A DNA stretch of 64,000 nt from Desulforegula conservatrix Mb1Pa. GTDB taxonomy: Bacteria; Desulfobacterota; Desulfobacteria; Desulfobacterales; Desulforegulaceae. Below the pieces are notes generated by a model. The model saw only the letters and a program-made list of their open reading frames with translations, searched no databases and had not been told where the DNA came from. A program made the translations under genes and the position numbers. This document shows, piece after piece, positions 42,971 through 52,316 of this stretch. The stretch is from positions 62,001-126,000 of the forward strand of contig NZ_AUEY01000003.1 in the NCBI RefSeq assembly GCF_000426225.1. The letters are read 5' to 3'. Numbering within the stretch: position 1 is the stretch's first letter; the number at the start of each line of letters is the position of its first letter.

Positions 42971-45382
42971 ATGAACTCCGGAAATTATAAAATCTTAAAA
43001 GCAGCGATGTGCATTCTTCTGATATTATTTATGTCAGTCGTTTTCACAGATACTTATGCTGCGGAGAAAAAGGCGGCTGCTTCTGCCGAGGCTGCCCCTG
43101 CCGGAGATTCCCTTGGCATAAATATCGAATTCATGGGTAAGAAGCCGGAAATCAGGATAGCGAGGGTGGACGGAACTGAGCTCATGATAGCTTTCAGGAT
43201 GAAGGCATCAGGCGATGATTTTAAGATAGGCGCTGGAAAACAAAAATTTGCCGGATTGAGATATGAGATTTTGCCTGGCGGGGCCGGAGCTATATTTTTA
43301 AAAACCCATGACAGAATAGATTCCTTTGACAGCAAATGGGATCAGGATGGAAAAAATCTTCAGGTTTCCGTTATAACAAAAAAGGCTGAAGCCCCCAAGC
43401 AACCTGAAAAGACAGTTGAGTCGGCAGGGTCAACAATTTCAAGTGAAGATGCGGAGTTTATTTCAAATATTAAAGAAATGCCCTGCTTTTCCGCCGGCGG
43501 ATTATCATCAGCTTTCGGTGCCTTGTCGAATGAAAACTGGGACAGTGCAGCCGAAATTCTCGACGAATTTTTGACAGACGCCCAAAACAGCGGCAAGTGC
43601 GCGGATGCAGCAAGTTTTCTCAGTGCTTACGTTTTTTACAGATCAAAAGGCAAGGATGATCCCGCAGTTAGCAGGAGAATGTTCCAGGAGATGATGGTCG
43701 AGTATCCTGATTCTCCATATATTCCTTATTCTGCCCTTTATCTTGGGGAACTCGAGCTTTCGCTCACAGGCTATGCTCCGGCATCAGGGTATTTCAACTA
43801 CATACTCACGGAGTTTCCTGATTTCAGGGCAAAGCCCCAGGCAATCTACGGATATGCCATATCAAACATATATCTCGATAATCTGGTGAGTTCATATAAG
43901 GCCCTTAGCGAACTTTCGTCCAAATATCCTGACAGTGCATACACTGAACATGCTGCTTTTCAACAGGGAAGAATTTTTTTCAAGCGCGGAGACTATGAGG
44001 ATGCCCTGAAACGCTTTGAAGTCTATTATTCCAAAAATAAGGATGCTGTTTATGATTCTCCTGAATTGTTATACTATCTTGGAAGTTCCGCCTACCACAT
44101 AGGTAATTACAAAAAGGCCATAGAATATCTTTCAATGGCTTATAATCTTTTTCCTGAAATTGAAGAGCCAGATATTCTATTTTCAAGAATTGCCGACAGC
44201 TACGTTGAAGAAGGCCAGCTTGAAAAGGCAAAAAAGATTTACGAACTGGTCAGGTCAAAATATTCGGGTACTGACGGTTTCGCCGTAAGTTCTGTGAGAC
44301 TTGCGGGCCTTGTGGATAATCAGGAGGAAAAAGAGGGGATCTACCAGGAGGTTATTGATGGTTTCCCTGATAATCCCCTTGCAAAGCTTTCCATGCTCAA
44401 ACTTGCAAAGGCAAAGTTTGACACAGGCGATTTTGAAAGCAGTATGGAGCTTCTTTTCCAGCTATTATCTGAAAATCCCGGCGCAACAAAAAAAGAAGCT
44501 GATGCATTTTTGCAGCTGGCAACTGAAAAGTATTTTTCCTCAAAAGTATCCGAAGGCAAGGCCTTTGAAGCAGTTAAGAATTTTGAGGCAAAGAAAAAAA
44601 AAATTGAACCCTATATGAATCCAAAGATTCAATACCTTGTAGGAAAATCATATCTGAATCTCGGGCTTTATGAGCCTGCCTACGAATATCTGGCCGCATC
44701 CGCTCCTGCTTACGCGAACAAGGCCAAACCTCCGGGGTTTGACTATGATCTTGCACTGAGCATGGACGAGACAGGCCGGGCTGCGGAAGCAAAGCATATG
44801 TTCGTGTCCGCTTCTTCATCTGATTCTCTTTCGTCTGTGGATGCTCTGAAAAGACTTGCCCGCATTCAGATCTCGGAAGGTAAGCAGGACGATGCCCTGA
44901 ACACATACAGGGAAGCTTTTTCAAAAAGTGAAAAACCGGATCAGAAAGCCGAAATACTGCTTGATCAGGCCCCAATATTTGAGAGCCGGAAAGATACCGA
45001 TGCGGTGGCGTCTCTTATGGCCAAGGCCGAGGATCTTTTAAGGGCGAATAATGCGTCACCGGACAGGGACTTGCTTTTGAAAATTTTAAAAAAGCGGGGA
45101 GAGGCCGAGGCAAAAAAAGAAAATTATCTTGCAGCATCAGGAGCTTTTGAGCGTGCCCTTGCTCTGAAAAAAGAGGGAGATAATTTTGAAGAAATTTCCT
45201 TTTTACTCGCAGATACTTACGAGCGTCTGACCAAGACAAAAGAGGCGTCTGAAATATTCAAAAGCATTTCAGAGGGAGAAAACGATTTCTGGGCAAAGCT
45301 TGCCAAGGAAAGGCTCGAGCAGCTCATTTTTTTCGATAAGCTTAAAAGCCCTGAAAAAAAACTGGCGTCCCAGGCTAATTAA
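42971..45382 (+). CDS. Large periplasmic TPR-repeat protein
   Basis: 803 residues with an N-terminal signal peptide (about 1-32), so exported. The mature part is rich in Ala, Leu, Glu and Tyr with regular helix pairs. Many tetratricopeptide-like motifs can be seen, for example near ALYLGELELSLTGYAPASGYF, DYEDALKRFEVYY and NYKKAIEYLSMAY. TPR arrays scaffold protein complexes. The gene is preceded by a sigma-54 promoter and sits between two sigma-54 activators before the flagellar operon, so it is probably made with the motility programme; a role in basal-body or sheath assembly is a guess. Confidence 0.88.
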   Translation: MNSGNYKILKAAMCILLILFMSVVFTDTYAAEKKAAASAEAAPAGDSLGINIEFMGKKPEIRIARVDGTELMIAFRMKASGDDFKIGAGKQKFAGLRYEILPGGAGAIFLKTHDRIDSFDSKWDQDGKNLQVSVITKKAEAPKQPEKTVESAGSTISSEDAEFISNIKEMPCFSAGGLSSAFGALSNENWDSAAEILDEFLTDAQNSGKCADAASFLSAYVFYRSKGKDDPAVSRRMFQEMMVEYPDSPYIPYSALYLGELELSLTGYAPASGYFNYILTEFPDFRAKPQAIYGYAISNIYLDNLVSSYKALSELSSKYPDSAYTEHAAFQQGRIFFKRGDYEDALKRFEVYYSKNKDAVYDSPELLYYLGSSAYHIGNYKKAIEYLSMAYNLFPEIEEPDILFSRIADSYVEEGQLEKAKKIYELVRSKYSGTDGFAVSSVRLAGLVDNQEEKEGIYQEVIDGFPDNPLAKLSMLKLAKAKFDTGDFESSMELLFQLLSENPGATKKEADAFLQLATEKYFSSKVSEGKAFEAVKNFEAKKKKIEPYMNPKIQYLVGKSYLNLGLYEPAYEYLAASAPAYANKAKPPGFDYDLALSMDETGRAAEAKHMFVSASSSDSLSSVDALKRLARIQISEGKQDDALNTYREAFSKSEKPDQKAEILLDQAPIFESRKDTDAVASLMAKAEDLLRANNASPDRDLLLKILKKRGEAEAKKENYLAASGAFERALALKKEGDNFEEISFLLADTYERLTKTKEASEIFKSISEGENDFWAKLAKERLEQLIFFDKLKSPEKKLASQAN

Positions 45383-45393
45383 CTGATGATCGG

Positions 45394-45510
45394 CCCTCAG
45401 AAAGTCTGATTACCGTCATTCCTGCGCAGACCGGAATTCAGAAGTATCTGAAAATACAAAGATGCCTGAGCAGGTATGACAAAAAACCGACTTTTTGCTG
45501 TTTTTTCATA
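45394..45510. repeat. Family A palindromic repeat, degenerate copy A8
   Basis: Has GTCATTCCTGCGCAGACCGG, GAAGTATCTGAAAATAC and CGACTTTTTGCTG. It starts shortly after the TPR stop. Confidence 0.7.
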
Positions 45511-45675
45511 CGGATTGTTCATCAGGCGTATAAAAATGATAATATAAATATAGATATTTGAGTTTATTTCAGTTTCCTGTTAATAACTTTAGATCTTAAG
45601 CTACAGCGGCCGCCACTCCTCAATGTTTTTTTGGGGTATTCATGTTTTTTTCGATTTTTGATATTTAATGCCATC

Positions 45676-47076
45676 ATGTCCAGAGTAGAAATTCTCATAG
45701 TTGAAGACAATCATAAAGAAAGAAGCCTGATTCTCCGTTATCTGGAAGATATTGGCGCTTATCCTTCTTTTGCTTCTGATGTTTCAGAGGCTCTGGAAAA
45801 AGTCAGAACCGGGAATTTCTGCCTTGTTATTTTAAGCTATGAGACACTCGGCCTCCAGACCCATATCTTTCTCGATGCTATATCAGTTATGGATTCAGCC
45901 CCAAGAACCGTAATAACATCAAATACTCCATCCGTTGAAACAGCTGTTGCCCTTATAAAAGCAGGCGCAATGGATTTTCTGGCAAAGCCGGTTCAGAGGG
46001 ACAGCATAAAGGCTGTACTTGATCTGGTTCTTGAACAGAAAATTGATAAGCTGGACGGATCAGAGCCGCAGAGACCTTCTAAAAAAATCGAGATAATAAC
46101 CAGAGACAAGGGAATGGAAAAACTCATTGCCCTTGTTGATCAGGTAGCAGACAGCACCGCTTCAGTGCTTATTAACGGTGAAAGCGGCACTGGTAAAGAA
46201 GTATTTGCCAGATATATCCATGACAAAAGCAGCAGAAGAAAAAAGGCCTTTGTTGCGGTGAACTGCGCAGCTCTTCCTGAGTCGCTTCTTGAAAGCGAGC
46301 TTTTTGGTTATGAGAAAGGCGCTTTCACAGGAGCTGCAGCAAGAAAACCGGGCAAATTTGAAATTGCCAGCGGCGGAACCATCCTGCTTGACGAAATAAC
46401 TGAAATGCAGCCCCATCTCCAGTCAAAGCTTCTCAGGGTAATACAGGAGAGGGAGATTGACAGGATAGGCGGTATTGCGCCGGTTCCTGTGGATGTTAGA
46501 ATAATTGCAACCACAAATCGGGATATAAGGGCTTCTGTGGACTCAGGCTCTTTCAGGGACGACCTTTTCTACAGATTAAGCACAATTCCTTTGAATATCC
46601 CGTCACTCAGGAAAAGAGCCGGGGATATACCCTTCCTTGCCGAGTTTTTTATCCAGAAGTATAGTCTTATTGACGGTCGCCGTGTCAAAGGTTTGACGGA
46701 TGCCGCTCTTTCAAGGATCTGTGCATATGAGTTTCCCGGAAATGTCCGTGAGCTTGAAAACATGATGCACAGAGCTGTTCTTCTTGCAAAAGCCGAGCTT
46801 ATAAAGCCGGTTGACCTCATGATGGAAGATGATGAAGATGATGAATTCAAAGAGATTGTAAAGACTGGTGACCAGCAGGCAGTCAGTTTTTCCATACCCG
46901 AAGATTTTTATTCTGCTCCCCTGCGCGACGTTGAAAGACAGATGATTTTCCATACGCTTGAAAAGACCCAGGGCAACAGAACCCACGCTGCCAAGCTGCT
47001 TGGGATCAGCGTCAGAACGCTTCGAAACAAGCTTAATGAGTATCGGGAAGAGTTTGGGGATATCCCGGATATTTAA
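45676..47076 (+). CDS. Sigma-54 response regulator with a degenerate receiver (FlrC/FleR-like)
   Basis: About 466 residues, NtrC-type. The receiver keeps the acidic VEDN and a Lys in AKPV, but the phospho-acceptor position reads CLVILSYET, with Ser where Asp is expected, so ordinary phosphorylation is unlikely. The AAA+ core is complete: Walker [15 protein letters not shown] loop, Walker B LLDEITE. A Fis-type HTH ends the protein (HAAKLLGISVRTLRNKL). It lies just before the sigma-54 promoter and flgB, consistent with a flagellar activator. The ATG at 45676 is preferred to a TTG 45 bases upstream. Confidence 0.92.
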   Translation: MSRVEILIVEDNHKERSLILRYLEDIGAYPSFASDVSEALEKVRTGNFCLVILSYETLGLQTHIFLDAISVMDSAPRTVITSNTPSVETAVALIKAGAMDFLAKPVQRDSIKAVLDLVLEQKIDKLDGSEPQRPSKKIEIITRDKGMEKLIALVDQVADSTASVLINGESGTGKEVFARYIHDKSSRRKKAFVAVNCAALPESLLESELFGYEKGAFTGAAARKPGKFEIASGGTILLDEITEMQPHLQSKLLRVIQEREIDRIGGIAPVPVDVRIIATTNRDIRASVDSGSFRDDLFYRLSTIPLNIPSLRKRAGDIPFLAEFFIQKYSLIDGRRVKGLTDAALSRICAYEFPGNVRELENMMHRAVLLAKAELIKPVDLMMEDDEDDEFKEIVKTGDQQAVSFSIPEDFYSAPLRDVERQMIFHTLEKTQGNRTHAAKLLGISVRTLRNKLNEYREEFGDIPDI

Positions 47077-47089
47077 CTTGCTTCATGTT

Positions 47090-47105
47090 AGGCATGAAAA
47101 TTGCT
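47090..47105 (+). promoter_or_regulatory. Sigma-54 promoter of the flagellar operon
   Basis: AGGCATG, AAAA, TTGCT fits -24/-12 spacing with one mismatch at the first base. It lies about 47 bases before flgB and just after the sigma-54 activator gene. Confidence 0.75.
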
Positions 47106-47151
47106 TTTTAGTATTATCAATGAGAAGAACAATACTGAAAAGGAGTTTACC

Positions 47152-47556
47152 ATGTCTGGTTTAAAAATATTTGACAATACATACAATTTTCTGGGCAACG
47201 CCCTTAATGTTTCGTCCAGGCGTCATAATCTCATCACTTCCAATATTGCCAATATAGATACCATCGGTTACAAGCCAAGTGACCTCGATTTCAAATCCAC
47301 TCTTGAGGCTTTGATGGCAGAGCCCAAAAAAGAAATGGCAGTGACACATCCCAAGCACATCACTCCTGAAACCGCTCCTCCTGACATGAATGGAGAAAGA
47401 TTCGACATGGCCAATATCTATCATCTTGATTCAGTCGATCTGGACAGGGAGATGGAGAGTCTTGTTGAAAACAATATCAATTACAGAACCACTGCCGAAA
47501 TGATGATGAGAAAGATAACTCTGTTGAAGCACGCTATAAGTGAGGGAGGCAGATAA
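47152..47556 (+). CDS. flgB: Flagellar proximal rod protein FlgB
   Basis: 134-residue rod subunit that follows the basal body export gate. It starts at 47152 with AAAGGAG upstream. Typical features are the conserved N-terminal SRRHNLITSNIANIDT segment and the C-terminal ENNINYRTTAEMMMRKI helix, which assemble into the rod. It begins the structural operon after a sigma-54 promoter. The stop overlaps the flgC start by one base (TAATG), so the two are coupled. Exported by the flagellar type III system without a signal peptide. Confidence 0.95.
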   Translation: MSGLKIFDNTYNFLGNALNVSSRRHNLITSNIANIDTIGYKPSDLDFKSTLEALMAEPKKEMAVTHPKHITPETAPPDMNGERFDMANIYHLDSVDLDREMESLVENNINYRTTAEMMMRKITLLKHAISEGGR

Positions 47557-47993
47557 TGGATTTTTATACTTCTATGAGAATAAGCGCTGGGGGCCTTACT
47601 GCCCAGCGCACTAAAATGAATGTCATCTCCGAGAACATTGCGAATGTCGATACCACAAGAACCCCGGAAGGCGGGCCATACAGGAGAAAAATGGTTGTCT
47701 TCGGATCAACTCCCGTAAAAGATGATTTCGGCAAGAAGCTTGAAGAAGCAGGCAAGGCTCACACGGGGGTTGAAGTGAAGCAGATTGTCCGCTCCCAGGA
47801 AGATTTCAGGCTTGTATACAATCCGAGCCATCCTGACTCTGATCCAGTAACAGGTTACGTGGCCATGCCTAATGTGGATCATATCACAGAGATTTCTGAC
47901 ATGATGGTGGCAAGAAGAGCTTATGACGCGAACGTTTCAGCCCTCAACAACAGCAAGAGTATGATTCTTAAAGCCCTTGAAATAGGCAAATAA
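47556..47993 (+). CDS. flgC: Flagellar proximal rod protein FlgC
   Basis: 145-residue rod subunit. The start overlaps the flgB stop, and GAGGGAGG upstream serves as its ribosome site. The N-terminal segment AGGLTAQRTKMNVISENIANVDT is characteristic, as are GYVAMPNVDHITEISDMMVARRAYDAN and the C-terminal helix with LNNSKSMILKALEI. It polymerises with FlgB, FlgF and FlgG to form the rod that carries the export channel. fliE follows after 14 bp. Confidence 0.96.
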   Translation: MDFYTSMRISAGGLTAQRTKMNVISENIANVDTTRTPEGGPYRRKMVVFGSTPVKDDFGKKLEEAGKAHTGVEVKQIVRSQEDFRLVYNPSHPDSDPVTGYVAMPNVDHITEISDMMVARRAYDANVSALNNSKSMILKALEIGK

Positions 47994-48007
47994 CCGGGAG
48001 GTTTATC

Positions 48008-48313
48008 ATGAATACAATCAGACCAATATTCGGTTCGGCTCCGCAGCTGATGAACCAGCTTAACAAAAGCACTCCAGCACCATCCCAGGGCGAAGGAATA
48101 AATTTCATGGATAGATTAAAGAGTGCCATGAGTGATGTCAATAATCGTCAGGTGGTTGCAGATACTGCCTCTGAACAGGTTGTACAGGGAAAAATGGGAA
48201 TCCATGAAGGCATGATGGCGGTTCAGGAAGCGGATGTATCGCTCAGGTATATGCTCCAGGTAAGGGGCAAGACAGTTGAGGCATACCGCGAGATAATGCG
48301 TATGCAGTTCTGA
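48008..48313 (+). CDS. fliE: Flagellar hook-basal body protein FliE
   Basis: 101-residue basal-body protein that links the MS-ring to the proximal rod. GGGAGG lies just upstream of the ATG. The C-terminal half has the conserved VQEADVSLRYMLQVRGKTVEAYREI region, and a Gln- and Met-rich centre precedes it. The position after flgBC and before fliF is the standard order. A family A repeat fills the 217-bp gap to fliF. Confidence 0.95.
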   Translation: MNTIRPIFGSAPQLMNQLNKSTPAPSQGEGINFMDRLKSAMSDVNNRQVVADTASEQVVQGKMGIHEGMMAVQEADVSLRYMLQVRGKTVEAYREIMRMQF

Positions 48314-48376
48314 TTTTGCTGTTAAAATTTAAGGCCGTTAATAAAATGATCCTGATCAATATCCTTGCATAAACTT

Positions 48377-48510
48377 TGACAAGGTCGCAAAAAGTTCGGT
48401 TCCCGTCATTCCGGCGTATGCCGGAATCCAGAAGTAGCTGAAAACACTGGGTACCGGATCAAGTCCGGCATAATGCCGACGCCTTTTTTGACTTTTTGCG
48501 AGACCATCAA
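48377..48510. repeat. Family A palindromic repeat, copy A9, inside the flagellar operon
   Basis: Begins AAGGTCGCAAAAAGTTCGG and ends GACTTTTTGCGAGACCATCA, between fliE and fliF. Confidence 0.9.
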
Positions 48511-48530
48511 CTTTAAATTAGGTTGGCACC

Positions 48531-50126
48531 ATGAATCCTATCCTTGAACAGATTCTTAATATCTACAGAAATATGCCTCTATCGAGAAAAATTTTCATAG
48601 GGGCGGCCACAGCTATAATGATTGCCGGTTTTGCCGCGCTTTTCATATGGGCCAACCGCGTGCAGTATAATACTCTTTATACCAATCTTTCGTCCGAAGA
48701 TGCTTCCCAGATTTTAACCAAACTCAAGGAACAGCGGGTGCCATATCAGCTCGAAGGCGGCGGCTCGACCATCAAAATACCTGAGGAGAAAGTCTATGAA
48801 ACAAGACTGGGAATGGCTGGTCTGGGGCTTCCAAAGGGTGGGGGAGCAGGCTTTGAGATTTTTGACAAGACTGATTTTGGCGCCACTGAGTTTGTGCAGA
48901 ATCTGAATTATCAGCGTGCTCTTCAGGGTGAGCTTGCACGAACCATAAAAGAATTTGATGAAGTTGAAGACGCCAGGGTAATGATTGTAATGCCCAAGGA
49001 TTCTGTTTTCATAGAAGATAAAAAACCTCCGACAGCATCAATCATGCTTAAGCTTAAAAAAGATCTGCCAAAGGAAAAGGTCAATGCAGTGGTTTATCTT
49101 GTGTCAAGTTCGATTTCAGATCTTGCGCCTGAAAGAATTTCTGTGGTTGACACAACCGGTAAGGTTTTGTTCAAGCATAAGCAGGAAGATGAAGATGGAG
49201 GCGATATTGTTGCCAAACGCCAGAAATACAAAACCTCGGTTGAAGAAGAGCTTTCCGCAAGCATACAGTCAATGCTTGAACATATTATAGGCAAGAATAA
49301 AGCTATTGTTCGTGTTACTACAGAGATGAATTTTGCCCAGATAGACGAGCAGGAAGAAATCTTTGATCCGGAAGGACAGGTTGCAAGAAGCAGGCATAAT
49401 ATCGGGGAGGCTGCGGACAAGCAGGGCAAGAATCCCGCAGATGTTTCAAGCGTTAATCCTGTAGTTCCTCCTGAAGAACAGGTTGCAGGTGGTACTCCAT
49501 ATAATGAAAAAAATCAGAAGACCGATGATACGGTAAACTATGATATAACAAAGACCCTTAGAAAAACCGTTAAGCCCATTGGCCAGGTAACAAGACTTTC
49601 AGTTGCTGCTGTTCTTGATGGCAAGTATGAAGATGCAAAGGATGATAAAGGCTTCATAGTAAAGAAGTTTGTTCCAAGATCCCAGCAGGAAATGGATCAG
49701 TTCATGGCTATTGTGAAAAAATCCATGGGTTTCAACGAAGACAGAGGCGACCAGATTTCAGTAGAGTCCCTTCCTTTCTCAAGTGTTGACGAAGTTGCTC
49801 CTGATACAAGGTTTGACATAGGAAAAATGAGGAAGGATTATGGAAATATAATTGCAAATATCCTTCTTATACTGGCAATATTCATATTCATTGTACGACC
49901 GGTGGCAAAGACCATCAAAGAAGTCAAGACTGTGGTTCAGGAGCCGGCGCTTCCTCCTGGTGAGGAAGAGACAAGACTTATATCAGAAATTGAGGAAGAC
50001 ACCATTCATCTGCCCAAGCCCGAGGAAATTGAGGCCAAGGAAAGGGCTTATGAACTGGCTCTCAGGGATCATGACAGAACAGCCAGCATAATCAGGGGCT
50101 GGCTAAACGAGGCGGCGCAATCATGA
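48531..50126 (+). CDS. fliF: Flagellar MS-ring protein FliF
   Basis: 531-residue inner-membrane protein that forms the MS-ring. TM1 (about 20-42) is followed by the two ring-building motifs, with the EGGGSTIKIPEEKVYETRL region and FVQNLNYQRALQGELARTI. A second TM segment lies near 440-460, and the cytoplasmic C-terminal tail that binds FliG follows. It begins 20 bp after repeat A9, and the fliG gene starts inside its last codons. At about 530 residues it is normal. Confidence 0.97.
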   Translation: MNPILEQILNIYRNMPLSRKIFIGAATAIMIAGFAALFIWANRVQYNTLYTNLSSEDASQILTKLKEQRVPYQLEGGGSTIKIPEEKVYETRLGMAGLGLPKGGGAGFEIFDKTDFGATEFVQNLNYQRALQGELARTIKEFDEVEDARVMIVMPKDSVFIEDKKPPTASIMLKLKKDLPKEKVNAVVYLVSSSISDLAPERISVVDTTGKVLFKHKQEDEDGGDIVAKRQKYKTSVEEELSASIQSMLEHIIGKNKAIVRVTTEMNFAQIDEQEEIFDPEGQVARSRHNIGEAADKQGKNPADVSSVNPVVPPEEQVAGGTPYNEKNQKTDDTVNYDITKTLRKTVKPIGQVTRLSVAAVLDGKYEDAKDDKGFIVKKFVPRSQQEMDQFMAIVKKSMGFNEDRGDQISVESLPFSSVDEVAPDTRFDIGKMRKDYGNIIANILLILAIFIFIVRPVAKTIKEVKTVVQEPALPPGEEETRLISEIEEDTIHLPKPEEIEAKERAYELALRDHDRTASIIRGWLNEAAQS

Positions 50127-51136
50127 CAGATGAAGAAAAAGGCGGACTTACAGGTCAACAGAAGGCGGCAATCTTTTTGATTGCGATGGGAGAGGATTAT
50201 GCCGCCAATGTTTTCAAGCGAATGTCTGATCGTGAGATCAGAAAGGCCGCCACTGCCATGGCCACCCTGGAAAAGATAGAACCTGCCGTGGTGGCTAAAG
50301 TCATGGAAGAATTCATAGAGCAATACGAAGGTGATGTGCCGATCATGGTTCAGGGAGACACCTTCATAAAAAATGTTCTTGGCAAGGCGCTGGAAAAGGA
50401 GCGGGCTGACATTTTCATCAAAGAAGTGGAGGAAGGTAAGAGGGATGTCCCGTTCGACTGGAGCTGGAAGGTCAATACATCCACAATGTCATCATATCTG
50501 GGCGCGGAGCATCCCCAGACTGTCGCCATGGTTCTGGCCCATCTGCCTCCTGAAATATCTGCTGAGGTCATGATTGGTCTGCCTGATGAAAGAAAGGGTG
50601 ACATAGCTCTGCGTATTGCAAAACTTGGTCAGATTCCTGAGGACATAATAAGAGATGTGGATGACGCTTTGAGGGCTGAATTCAGCGGTGTGGCAGGCAA
50701 GGGAAGTAAAGGCGGCGGTCTTCAGGTTCTTGTTGATATATTGAACGGAGTTAATAAGGAAACCGAAGAGCTTGTCATGGAAACCATAGAAGAAGAAAAT
50801 CCGGATATGGCTGAAGACATTAAAGGCATGATGTTCGTATTTGAAGATCTGCTCAATGTAGATGACAAGGCTATGCGCGAGATTCTGAAGAAAGTTGAAG
50901 GCAGCCAGCTTACCATTGCGTTAAAGACGGCAAGTGATGAAATGAAGAAAAAGATTCTTGGAAACCTCTCTGCACGCGCGGCTGAAATGCTCATGGAAGA
51001 CCTTGAGATTATGGGGCCTGTAAAGCTTTCAGATGTTGAAGGCGCTCAGTCTGAAGTTGTAAGAGCGGCCAAGGAGCTTGAGTCAGAAGGTACCATCACA
51101 CTTGGAGGCAAAGGAAAGGGCGATGTCTTCGTCTGA
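50123..51136 (+). CDS. fliG: Flagellar motor switch protein FliG
   Basis: 337-residue rotor protein that binds FliF and interacts with the stator to produce torque. It overlaps fliF by 4 bp. The N-terminal domain starts with QQKAAIFLIAMGED; the middle domain has EHPQTVAMVLAHLPPE; the C-terminal domain has FEDLLNVDDKAMREILKKV, matching the torque-generating charged helix, then MLMEDLEIMGPVKLSDVE. It is complete. A second, shorter FliG-like protein is encoded at 60898, so this is the canonical copy. Confidence 0.98.
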   Translation: MTDEEKGGLTGQQKAAIFLIAMGEDYAANVFKRMSDREIRKAATAMATLEKIEPAVVAKVMEEFIEQYEGDVPIMVQGDTFIKNVLGKALEKERADIFIKEVEEGKRDVPFDWSWKVNTSTMSSYLGAEHPQTVAMVLAHLPPEISAEVMIGLPDERKGDIALRIAKLGQIPEDIIRDVDDALRAEFSGVAGKGSKGGGLQVLVDILNGVNKETEELVMETIEEENPDMAEDIKGMMFVFEDLLNVDDKAMREILKKVEGSQLTIALKTASDEMKKKILGNLSARAAEMLMEDLEIMGPVKLSDVEGAQSEVVRAAKELESEGTITLGGKGKGDVFV

Positions 51137-52001
51137 TAATAAAAACAGGCCTGATGATGATTGGAAGCCCATGTCAGTAGATGCTTCCGATCATTTCGAG
51201 GATATATCCTCTCCCCAAAGGGAGGAATCGGATTTCAGCGCCCTTTTCAGCCAAGAGGGCAAGAAGAAGAAAAAACAGGTCGATTCCTTTGTTCCTTTTG
51301 TTTCTAAAGATGGTGATTCCGTAAAGGTTACGGAAATGACCGAAGATCTCTTTGAAGAAGATCCTGCTGAAAATGTATCCGATCATGTTGAGGAACCTGA
51401 AATACCGAGGATTTCCGAAGAAGAGCTGAACGCTATAAGGGAAGTGGCCAGAAAAGAAGGCTTTGATCAGGGCTATGCGGACGGGTTTTCCAAAGGAGAA
51501 AAAGACGGATTCAGCAAGGGGGAAAAAGACGGCTTTGCAAAGGGTGAGGCAACAGGTCATGACAATGGTTTGAAAATAGCAGCCAGCCAGGCTGAAAGTA
51601 TAGAATCCCTCTTATCTGATATGAATTCGGCATATTCCGTTCTTATTAAAAAGAATGAGGCATTCATAATAAGTCTTATATGCCGTGCAGTTGAAAAAAT
51701 TGTGTATGGTCTTCTTTCCATAGATCATCTGATAGTCAAGCGTGCTGTAATGGAAGCCTTTTCGCTTATTCCCGAGCCAGAGGACGTTACGGTCAGAATC
51801 AATACCGAAGATTACGAATTCATAGAGCATGTCAAAGATGATTTTTTCAGGGAAATTTCTTCTCTCAAGCAGGTGACCGTGATTGCTGATCCAGGAGTCA
51901 AAAAAGGCGGATGCCAGATAGAATGTGCGGCAGGAACTGTTGATATGAATCTTGAAAAAAGACTTGAAAGCATAAAAAAGAAGATAATTGAACTCAGCTG
52001 A
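51123..52001 (+). CDS. fliH: Flagellar assembly protein FliH
   Basis: 292-residue regulator that holds the FliI ATPase at the export gate. The start at 51123 has AAAGGAAAGG upstream and overlaps the fliG end by 14 bp; a longer frame from 51078 is rejected. After an acidic N-terminal half there is a short tandem GFSKGEKD/GFSKGEKD/GFAKGEAT stretch of GxxxG-type repeats, known in FliH proteins as a helical dimer segment. The C-terminal half is helical, with SLICRAVEKIVYGLL. It precedes fliI, with a 315-bp gap. Confidence 0.9.
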   Translation: MSSSDNKNRPDDDWKPMSVDASDHFEDISSPQREESDFSALFSQEGKKKKKQVDSFVPFVSKDGDSVKVTEMTEDLFEEDPAENVSDHVEEPEIPRISEEELNAIREVARKEGFDQGYADGFSKGEKDGFSKGEKDGFAKGEATGHDNGLKIAASQAESIESLLSDMNSAYSVLIKKNEAFIISLICRAVEKIVYGLLSIDHLIVKRAVMEAFSLIPEPEDVTVRINTEDYEFIEHVKDDFFREISSLKQVTVIADPGVKKGGCQIECAAGTVDMNLEKRLESIKKKIIELS

Positions 52002-52316
52002 TGGAATGAATCTGTAATAATATAAAGATGGTTGTTTTTAGATTCTTGATTGGTGATTTTTGCGGTTGGCATTAATAATCAATATTCATACTTCTAAAAT
52101 CAAAAATCAGCATTAAAAAATTCAAGATGGCTATGCAGTATTTTCAGTTTGATTGTCTGCCCTGAAAATAATGACTTACAAGAATAACGGAAGTATTGTT
52201 TTCCAGGCATCTGACATAATCATAAAATTTTTGCGGAGCTTTTTTCAAAAAGCGACTCGCCGAAGGCACTCATAACTGAAAATAAGACAGAGCCGCAAAA
52301 ATCAATAAGGCTTTTA
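52002..52316. other. Intergenic gap inside the flagellar cluster (fliH-fliI)
   Basis: AT-rich, with no coding frame. It holds a family B copy at 52224-52270 and short inverted pieces (GATTCTTGATTGGTGA). No promoter was recognised, so read-through from fliH is likely. Confidence 0.5.
52224..52270 (+). repeat. Family B repeat
   Basis: Reads AAATTTTTGCGGAGC then TTTTTTCAAAAAGCGACTCG, close to the copies at 28362 and 35701. Confidence 0.7.
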
